DNA of 64,000 bases from Pseudomonadota bacterium (lineage in GTDB: Bacteria; Pseudomonadota; Gammaproteobacteria; Burkholderiales; SG8-39). The position numbers and the translations under genes were made by a program. Positions within the stretch are counted from its first letter, which is position 1; every line of letters begins with the position of its first letter. The stretch is from NCBI GenBank assembly GCA_021811085.1, contig JAJZPQ010000016.1, forward strand, positions 1-64,000. The letters are read 5' to 3'. The notes under the pieces were generated by a model. That model saw nothing but the letters and a program-made list of their open reading frames with translations. It was not told the origin of the DNA and ran no database searches. Below are positions 35,426 through 41,606 of this stretch, in pieces.

Positions 35426-36729
35426 GCTCGATCCGGCGCCAGCTGCTGCTATGGCTGTTATCCGGGCTTGCGCTCGCGGTCGTCGCCGCCGGCGCGCGCA
35501 TCTATACGCAGACGCTCGCCGAAGCCAACGAGCTGTTCGACTACCATCTGAAACAGATGGCCGCTTCGCTGCCGAACGACTCCTTCGGTCCGCTGCCGCC
35601 GTCGAGCGCGCGCGAGCTCGGAGCCGAAGACGGATTGGTGGTCCAGATCTGGGACCACAATGGCCTGGAGTTGTATTTCTCGCGCCCGGCTTCGAAGCTG
35701 CCGCAGCGCGCCGAACTCGGCTACTCCACGGTGGACACGCCGCGCGGACGCTGGCGCGTCTACAGCGCGCTGGAACAGAACAACGTAGTGCAGGTCGCGC
35801 AGCCTATGAGCGTGCGCCAGGATCTGGCTGCCGGCATGGCGCTGCGCGCGCTGGTTCCGCTGCTCGCGCTGCTGCCGGTACTGGGCATACTCATCTGGAT
35901 CACCGTCGGGCGCGGCTTGCAGCCAGTGGACCGCATCGCGGCGGCGCTGATGCGGCGCACGCCGGACTCGCTGGCCGCGCTGCCCGAGACAGGGCTGCCG
36001 CGCGAAATCCGGCCACTGGTGCTGGCGCTGAACGACCTGCTCGCACGCTTGGGCCGGGCGCTGGAATCGCAAAAGGCTTTCGTCGCCGATGCGGCGCACG
36101 AATTGCGCACACCGCTCACCGCGGTGCAGCTGCAGATACAGCTGGCCGAACGCGCCAAGACCGACGAGGAGCGCGCGGAGGCTTTTGCCCGGCTCAAGCG
36201 CGGACAGGCGCGCGCGGCGCATCTGGTGCAGCAGCTGCTCACGCTCGCACGCGAGGAGCCGGGGCTCGCGCCGCAGCTGCATGCCTCGGTCGACCTGGCG
36301 GAGTTGGTGCGGCTGGTCGTGTCCGAATACGCGCCTCTGGCGGCCGACCGCAATATCGCCCTGGAGCTGGGCGAAAACGCGCCGGCCAGCGTTGCCGGCG
36401 ACTTCGAAGCGCTGCGCGTGATGCTGGGCAACCTGATCGACAATGCAATTCGCTACACCCCGGTGGGCGGACGCGTGGAGGTCGCCTTGCGCCTGCGCGA
36501 GCGCGCTGCGGTCCTCGACGTCTCGGACACCGGCCCGGGCATCCCCGCGGAGGACCGGGCGCGGGTATTCGACCGTTTCTACCGGCGCGAGGCGACGCAT
36601 GTGGCAGGCAGCGGACTGGGCCTGGCCATCGTAAAAAACATCGCCGAGCGCCATCGCGCCTCGATCCAGCTCGACGACCGCAGCCCGGGCCCGGGTTTGC
36701 ACGTAGCCGTCAGCTTTCCGTTGAGCTAG
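35422..36729 (+). CDS. Sensor histidine kinase (QseC/PmrB type)
   Basis: This 435-residue membrane kinase has helix 1 (about residues 8-25), a periplasmic sensor region (about 26-140), helix 2 (about 141-163), a HAMP-like linker and the H-box FVADAAHELRTPLTAVQLQ with His226. The ATP-binding domain follows with an N-box (GNLIDNAIRYTP), DTGPGIP (G1) and GSGLGLAIVKNIAERH (G2). It would phosphorylate the regulator it overlaps. The periplasmic region is about 115 residues with no recognised ligand fold; PmrB/QseC relatives sense metals, antimicrobial peptides or signals. Confidence 0.92.
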   Translation: MSSIRRQLLLWLLSGLALAVVAAGARIYTQTLAEANELFDYHLKQMAASLPNDSFGPLPPSSARELGAEDGLVVQIWDHNGLELYFSRPASKLPQRAELGYSTVDTPRGRWRVYSALEQNNVVQVAQPMSVRQDLAAGMALRALVPLLALLPVLGILIWITVGRGLQPVDRIAAALMRRTPDSLAALPETGLPREIRPLVLALNDLLARLGRALESQKAFVADAAHELRTPLTAVQLQIQLAERAKTDEERAEAFARLKRGQARAAHLVQQLLTLAREEPGLAPQLHASVDLAELVRLVVSEYAPLAADRNIALELGENAPASVAGDFEALRVMLGNLIDNAIRYTPVGGRVEVALRLRERAAVLDVSDTGPGIPAEDRARVFDRFYRREATHVAGSGLGLAIVKNIAERHRASIQLDDRSPGPGLHVAVSFPLS

Positions 36730-36761
36730 CCTCCGCTGCCTCGCCGCCTGCGCGCGGCGCG

Positions 36762-36794
36762 CTTAAGTTTGACTTAAGCCGCGACTCCTAGTGT
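36762..36794 (+). promoter_or_regulatory. PmrA/QseB-type box and -10 for the ABC transporter gene
   Basis: CTTAAG-TTTGA-CTTAAG (36762-36778) matches the PmrA box consensus (YTTAAK-N5-YTTAAK) exactly. Ten bases after it, TAGTGT (36789-36794) is a plausible -10. This geometry places the transcript start near 36801, which supports translation from ATG 36820 and not from GTG 36793. Confidence 0.72.
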
Positions 36795-36819
36795 GGCGCC
36801 TCGACTCCAAGAGCGCGTC

Positions 36820-38565
36820 ATGCAAAACACAAACAGAACCTTCATCGCCGACCTGTGGGCGCTGACCAAGCCTTACTGGTCGGAGCAAGGCGCCTGGGCC
36901 GCGCGCGGGCTGCTGTTCGCGGTCGTTGCGCTCAACCTCGGGCTCGTCTACGTCAACGTGCTGCTCAACCGCTGGAACAATGCGTTCTACAACGCCTTGC
37001 AAAGCATGAACAAGGTCGTATTCTTCCATCAACTGCTGGTATTTTCGGGCCTGGCCACCGCGTATATCGCCATCGCCGTGTATCAGCTCTATCTGAACCA
37101 GATGCTGCAGATCCGCTGGCGGCGCTGGCTCACCGATCGCTATCTGACCCTATGGATGGCGGAACGCAGCTACTACCGCCTGCAGCTCGGCGACCGCGGC
37201 ACCGACAATCCGGACCAGCGCATCGCCGACGACCTGGCCGCATTTTGCGACAAGACGCTCAACCTCGGGCTGGGACTGTTGTCTGCCGCAGTCTCGCTCG
37301 TCTCCTTCGGCCTCATCCTGTGGACGCTCTCGGGAACGCTGAGCCTGCCGCTCGCAGGCGGCCACGTCGCCATTCCGGGTTACATGCTGTGGGTCGCACT
37401 TGCCTATGCCATTGCCGGCACCGGCCTGGTGCACTGGATCGGCAGACCGCTGGTGAGTCTGAACTTCCTGCAGCAGAAGTTCGAGGCGAACTTTCGCTTT
37501 TCCCTGGTTCGATTGCGCGAGAACGCCGAATCGGTTGCGCTCTATGCCGGAGAGGGCAGCGAACTGCACAGCCTCAGGCAGCGCTTTGCCGATATCGTCG
37601 GCAACTGGTGGGCGATCATGAAACGGCAGAAGACACTGACCTGGTTCCGCGCCGGCTACAATCAGATCGGCATCATTTTTCCGTTCTTGGTGGCCGCGCC
37701 GCGCTACTTTGCCGGCAGCATCCAATTGGGCGGGCTGATGCAAACCGTGTCCGCGTTCGGACAGGTGCAGGACGCGCTGTCCTGGTTCGTGAACGCCTAC
37801 GCCCAGCTCGCCGAATGGCGCGCCACCGTCGAACGTCTGACGGCGTTTCGCCGGGCGATCGATGCGGCGCGCGCCGCGGCGAACAGCGGCAGCGGCGTGT
37901 CGCTGACGGCGGGCGAAAGCGCGCGCTTCGCCGCGCAGGACATCGACGTCGACTTGCCCGACGGGACGGCATTGCTGCCCGCAGTCAGCATGGAATTTGC
38001 GGCGGGCGAAAGGGTGCTCCTCACCGGCCCCTCCGGCTCGGGCAAGAGTACGCTGTTTCGCGCGCTCGCCGGCATCTGGCCCTACTGCCGCGGTACGGTA
38101 TCGACTCCGCCGCAGGCACGGGTGCTGTTTCTGCCGCAAAAGCCTTATCTCGGCATCGGCAGCCTGCGCGCACAACTATGCTATCCGGGACCGGCGGACA
38201 GTCACGGCGACGCGGAGCTGCAGGCCGTACTCGGCGCCTGCGGCTTGAGTCATCTCGCCGCGCGTCTGGGCGAAGAACAGCACTGGGCGCAGCAACTCAG
38301 CGGCGGCGAGCAGCAGCGCGTGGCGATCGCGCGCGCGCTGCTGCGGCAACCCGGCTGGCTGTTCATGGACGAAGCGACTTCGGCGCTGGACGAAAATAGC
38401 GAGGCAGCGCTGTACAGCCTGCTCATTGCACGCCTGCCGCAAAGCTGCATCATCAGCATCGGCCATCGTTCCAGCCTTACCCGGTTTCACCAGCGCAGCA
38501 TCGAGGTCGGCCGCGCGGCGGCAGCCCTCCCCGATCGCGCTCTACGGCTGGAAGATGCGGCATAA
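36820..38565 (+). CDS. SbmA/BacA-type ABC transporter (fused permease and ATPase)
   Basis: This 581-residue protein has an N-terminal ABC_membrane_2 domain (about residues 1-330, with NNAFYNALQSMNK and WRRWLTDRYLTLWM typical of SbmA, BacA and YddA). The C-terminal ATPase has Walker A GPSGSGKST, signature LSGGEQQR, Walker B WLFMDEATSALD and the switch region IISIGHRS. Relatives import or export peptides, cobalamin or hydrophobic compounds and influence antimicrobial-peptide response. The promoter carries a PmrA-type box, linking it to the adjacent two-component system. Its stop overlaps the rhomboid start. Confidence 0.9.
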   Translation: MQNTNRTFIADLWALTKPYWSEQGAWAARGLLFAVVALNLGLVYVNVLLNRWNNAFYNALQSMNKVVFFHQLLVFSGLATAYIAIAVYQLYLNQMLQIRWRRWLTDRYLTLWMAERSYYRLQLGDRGTDNPDQRIADDLAAFCDKTLNLGLGLLSAAVSLVSFGLILWTLSGTLSLPLAGGHVAIPGYMLWVALAYAIAGTGLVHWIGRPLVSLNFLQQKFEANFRFSLVRLRENAESVALYAGEGSELHSLRQRFADIVGNWWAIMKRQKTLTWFRAGYNQIGIIFPFLVAAPRYFAGSIQLGGLMQTVSAFGQVQDALSWFVNAYAQLAEWRATVERLTAFRRAIDAARAAANSGSGVSLTAGESARFAAQDIDVDLPDGTALLPAVSMEFAAGERVLLTGPSGSGKSTLFRALAGIWPYCRGTVSTPPQARVLFLPQKPYLGIGSLRAQLCYPGPADSHGDAELQAVLGACGLSHLAARLGEEQHWAQQLSGGEQQRVAIARALLRQPGWLFMDEATSALDENSEAALYSLLIARLPQSCIISIGHRSSLTRFHQRSIEVGRAAAALPDRALRLEDAA

Positions 38566-39239
38566 TGACCGCTGCCGGTAAAGCCGGCGAACCGACTGTC
38601 ACAATATTCGGGCGAGACATGCTCAATTCCGTTCCGCCGATCACCCGGGCCCTGATTTTCATCAACGTGCTGATATTCGCCGGCGAGCGGCTGCTCGGCG
38701 ATGGACTGACGCTGCGGCTCGCGCTTTGGCCGATGCAGTCGGCGCCGCTTTCGAACAGCCTGATCTCGTTTCAGCCCTGGCAATTGCTCACCTATGGCTT
38801 CGTGCACGCGGGCACCTGGCATCTGTTCGTCAATATGTTTGCCGTGTACATGTTCGGCGGCCAGCTGGAGCAGCTGTGGGGACCGAAACGCTTCCTCAAC
38901 CTGTATCTGCTCAGCATCATCGTCGCCGGCGTGGCGCAGCTGCTCGTCGCAGGCTTCGCCTCGGTCGAGCCCTACCCGACCGTAGGCGCATCCGGCGGCA
39001 TTTTCGGCCTGCTGCTCGCCTATGCCATGTATTTCCCGCATCGAACCGTCGTACTGCTGATTCCTCCGATCCCGATGCCGGCGTGGCTGTTCGTGACGCT
39101 GTACGGAACGCTCGAGCTCTATTTGGGCATCACCGGGACCGAGGCCGGCGTCGCGCATTTTGCCCACCTCGGCGGCATGGCCGGTGCCTGGCTGATGATC
39201 CGATACTGGCGCGGCCAACCGCCGTTTCACCGGCGCTAG
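38565..39239 (+). CDS. Rhomboid-family intramembrane serine protease
   Basis: This 224-residue protein has six membrane helices. Key residues are Asn90 in the HLFVN segment (oxyanion), catalytic Ser143 in GASGG and His201 in HFAHLGG, with GGQLEQLWGPKRF in loop L1 and AG...AW in the last helix. Rhomboids cut transmembrane substrates inside the membrane. The ATG overlaps the ABC transporter stop by one base (TAATG), so it is translationally coupled and probably in the same PmrA-box operon. A second Met (residue 19) is an alternative start. Confidence 0.92.
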   Translation: MTAAGKAGEPTVTIFGRDMLNSVPPITRALIFINVLIFAGERLLGDGLTLRLALWPMQSAPLSNSLISFQPWQLLTYGFVHAGTWHLFVNMFAVYMFGGQLEQLWGPKRFLNLYLLSIIVAGVAQLLVAGFASVEPYPTVGASGGIFGLLLAYAMYFPHRTVVLLIPPIPMPAWLFVTLYGTLELYLGITGTEAGVAHFAHLGGMAGAWLMIRYWRGQPPFHRR

Positions 39240-39287
39240 CATGCCCGCTTTCCGCCCCGCGCCGCGGTTCCCTGCGGCAGCGCCGGT

Positions 39288-39320
39288 TTTAAGTCTGCCT
39301 TAAGTCTGCTCTCGCAAACT
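39288..39320 (+). promoter_or_regulatory. PmrA/QseB-type box and -10 for the DegP-type protease gene
   Basis: TTTAAG-TCTGC-CTTAAG (39288-39304) matches the same consensus as the box at 36762, with identical N5 spacing. Ten bases downstream CAAACT (39315-39320) is a weak -10, mirroring the first site. The protease ATG lies 50 bases further. Both boxes point rightward. Confidence 0.68.
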
Positions 39321-39369
39321 GTGCTCCATGGCGGGGATAGTCCCCGGCACACAACGCTAGGAGTGCATC

Positions 39370-40848
39370 ATGAAACCCAGACTTGTAGTTCGTAGCCTGA
39401 TCGCGACAGCGGTCATAGCGGCGGTGGGCGCGGGCGCGTTTTCCGCCGGTCACTGGTTTCCGCGGGAAGCCAGTGCTGCCACAGCACCTGTGGCTCTCGC
39501 CAGCGCGACCAACGCCAACGCGCCTTCGGCCAGCGCGCTGCTTCCCGACTTCACCAGCATCGTGCAGCAAAACGGGCCGGCTGTAGTCAATATCAGCGTG
39601 ACGCAAAAGTCCAAGGCCGAGCCCCAGGTGCAGCAGTTCGGCAAGGTCGACCCCAACAATCCCTTCTTCCAGTTCTTCGGCCAGTTTCCCGGCATGGTGC
39701 CGCACAATTCCGCGCCGGAACACGCTCTGGGATCGGGCTTCATCGTGAGCCCGGACGGCGTCATACTCACCAACGCGCATGTCATCGACGATGCGACCGA
39801 GGTGACGGTGAAGCTCACCGACCGGCGCGAGTTCCGCGCCAAGGTCATCGGCAGCGACAAGCCGAGCGATGTCGCCGTGCTCAAGATCAATGCGACCGGG
39901 CTGCCGACGGTGAAGCTGGGCAGCAGCCTCACAGAAAAAGTGGGTGAGTGGGTGCTGGCGATCGGCTCCCCGTTCGGCTTCGAGAACTCGGTGACCGCGG
40001 GCATCGTGAGCGCGAAGTCGCGTTCGCTCCCCGATGGAACCTACGTGCCGTTCATTCAGACCGACGTCGCCGTCAATCCGGGCAATTCCGGCGGACCGCT
40101 GTTCAACATGAAGGGCGAGGTGATCGGCATCAATTCGCAGATCTACACCCGTAGCGGCGGCTATCAAGGTCTGTCGTTCGCCGTCCCCATCGACTTGGCC
40201 GTCAAAGTCAAGGACCAGCTGCAGAAATTCGGCAAGGTCAGCCGCGGCCGGCTCGGCGTGACCATCCAGGAAGTCAACCAGCAGCTTGCCGATTCCTTCG
40301 GACTTAAGCAGCCTACCGGCGCCCTGGTCGCCTCGGTCGAGGACGGCGGTCCCGCGGCCAAAGCCGGAATCAAAGCCGGCGATGTGATCCTGAAATTCAA
40401 TGGGCAGGCCGTAGCGAGCTCGTCCGAGCTGCCGGAGCGGGTTGCGGACGTGAAACCGGGCAGCAAGGCGACGCTCGAGATTTCGCGCAACGGTGCGACC
40501 AAGGAAATCGAAGTGAAGGTGGGCGAACTGAAGGATGACAAGGTGGCGTCCGCCGATACCTCGAGCGAGGGGCATGGCCGCCTCGGGCTGGCGGTGCGGC
40601 CGCTGAATCCGGACGAGCGGCAGCAAGTCGGGGAGAAAGGCCTGGTGGTCGAACAGGCAAGCGGCCCCGCCGCGCTTGCCGGCATCCAGCCCGGCGACGT
40701 GGTGCTGGCGGTCAACGGAACCCCGGTGCAGTCGGTCGCGCAGCTGCGCGCGCTGGTGGCGAAATCCGGCAAGACGCTGGCCCTGCTGATACAGCGCGAC
40801 GACGGGAAGATTTTCATACCGGTCGATCTGGGCAAAGATCAGGGCTGA
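39370..40848 (+). CDS. DegP/DegQ-family periplasmic serine endoprotease
   Basis: This 492-residue HtrA-type protease has an N-terminal signal/anchor segment and a trypsin-like domain with catalytic His137 (LTNAHVIDD), Asp167 (PSDVAVLK) and Ser240 (NPGNSGGPL). Two PDZ domains cover about residues 275-370 (RGRLGVTIQEV) and 395-490 (GRLGLAVRPL). It degrades or refolds damaged periplasmic proteins. AGGAGTG precedes ATG 39370. Control by a PmrA-type box near its promoter suggests induction by envelope stress through the neighbouring two-component system. The intrinsic inhibitory loop is not long. Confidence 0.95.
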   Translation: MKPRLVVRSLIATAVIAAVGAGAFSAGHWFPREASAATAPVALASATNANAPSASALLPDFTSIVQQNGPAVVNISVTQKSKAEPQVQQFGKVDPNNPFFQFFGQFPGMVPHNSAPEHALGSGFIVSPDGVILTNAHVIDDATEVTVKLTDRREFRAKVIGSDKPSDVAVLKINATGLPTVKLGSSLTEKVGEWVLAIGSPFGFENSVTAGIVSAKSRSLPDGTYVPFIQTDVAVNPGNSGGPLFNMKGEVIGINSQIYTRSGGYQGLSFAVPIDLAVKVKDQLQKFGKVSRGRLGVTIQEVNQQLADSFGLKQPTGALVASVEDGGPAAKAGIKAGDVILKFNGQAVASSSELPERVADVKPGSKATLEISRNGATKEIEVKVGELKDDKVASADTSSEGHGRLGLAVRPLNPDERQQVGEKGLVVEQASGPAALAGIQPGDVVLAVNGTPVQSVAQLRALVAKSGKTLALLIQRDDGKIFIPVDLGKDQG

Positions 40849-40889
40849 AGGAGCCGCCTCTGCACCAGTCGACGTAAAAGCAGGTTAGA

Positions 40890-40924
40890 AACAACGCGAG
40901 GGGATGGCCTCCCCTTGCGTTGTT
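40890..40924 (+). terminator. 14-bp hairpin between the protease gene and the small peptide gene
   Basis: Arms 40890-40903 and 40911-40924 pair over 14 positions with one G-U pair, around a 7-base loop, 22 bases before the small gene's ATG. No U-tract follows, so it may be a partial terminator, an mRNA stability element or a leader structure. Confidence 0.5.
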
Positions 40925-40945
40925 GCAGCTTCCAAGGAGAAGAAT

Positions 40946-41113
40946 ATGAATACGCTCAAACTGACTCTGCTCATGCTAGCCGCCGCAATTGCCGGCACGG
41001 TCGCGTTCGCGACTCAATCCGCCGGCCCACCGAGAGAGGAGTTAAGAGACTCGATCAGCTACCAGGTGGTCGACGAATTCCTGGTGGACTCCAAGCGCTA
41101 CCTTGGCCTGTAA
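40946..41113 (+). CDS. Small exported protein, unknown function
   Basis: This 55-residue peptide starts MNTLKLTLLMLAAAIAGTVAFATQSAGP, a good Sec signal or single membrane anchor, and has a short polar C-terminus (DEFLVDSKRYLGL). AAGGAGAAG before the ATG gives a good Shine-Dalgarno sequence. It is 98 bases after the protease gene and 9 bases before the channel gene, so it is probably in their operon. The conserved-looking tail might contact a periplasmic partner. No family is recognised; small peptides of this kind are often regulators of proteases or kinases, which is only inference. Confidence 0.7.
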   Translation: MNTLKLTLLMLAAAIAGTVAFATQSAGPPREELRDSISYQVVDEFLVDSKRYLGL

Positions 41114-41122
41114 GGGGCTGCG

Positions 41123-41563
41123 ATGCGTGGCGCGGAGGCGTTAACGCCGGCCATCATTCTGAGTCTGTTTCTCTGCGGCAGCTCCACACTGCTGCACTAT
41201 GAATGTCTGAAATTGTTGAGCTTCGCGCTGCCGCGCGCCGCGATCATCGAAACCCGCGCCAAGGTCCTGGCCGCGCTGGGCGGCGCGATCGTCAGTCACC
41301 TGTCCCAGATTATGCTTTTCGCCGGCGCCTACTTCCTGCTGCGCGACAAATTCGGCCTGGGCGGCTTCGGCGGCCAGTTCAAAGACGTGTTCTCGAGTTT
41401 TGTCTATTTTTCCTCGGAGACCTATACCACCCTGGGCCTGGGCGACATTTTCCCTTCGGGCAGTCTGCGCCTGGTCACCGGCATAGAATCGCTCACCGGC
41501 TTGCTCATGATCAGCTGGACCGCATCCTTCACCTACCTGGAAATGCGGCGCTACTGGGACTGA
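41123..41563 (+). CDS. Ion channel, two-helix potassium-channel-like protein
   Basis: This 146-residue membrane protein has helices near residues 8-28, 48-72 and 115-135, a re-entrant pore loop and filter-like sequence TTLGLGD (residues 102-108) at the position of TVGYGD in K+ channels. The protein resembles Ion_trans_2 family channels of proteobacteria. The missing Tyr and the first Leu make its selectivity uncertain. It starts nine bases after the small peptide gene and may share its operon. No cyclic-nucleotide or RCK domain is present. Confidence 0.75.
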   Translation: MRGAEALTPAIILSLFLCGSSTLLHYECLKLLSFALPRAAIIETRAKVLAALGGAIVSHLSQIMLFAGAYFLLRDKFGLGGFGGQFKDVFSSFVYFSSETYTTLGLGDIFPSGSLRLVTGIESLTGLLMISWTASFTYLEMRRYWD

Positions 41564-41606
41564 TGCGCGCCGAGCGCCAGGCACGGGCGCGCGCAGCATG
41601 CGCAGA

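Noticed and set aside
36793-36820. GTG at 36793 as start of the ABC transporter gene
   Set aside because: It overlaps the predicted -10 element of the PmrA-box promoter; ATG 36820 gives the normal protein start.
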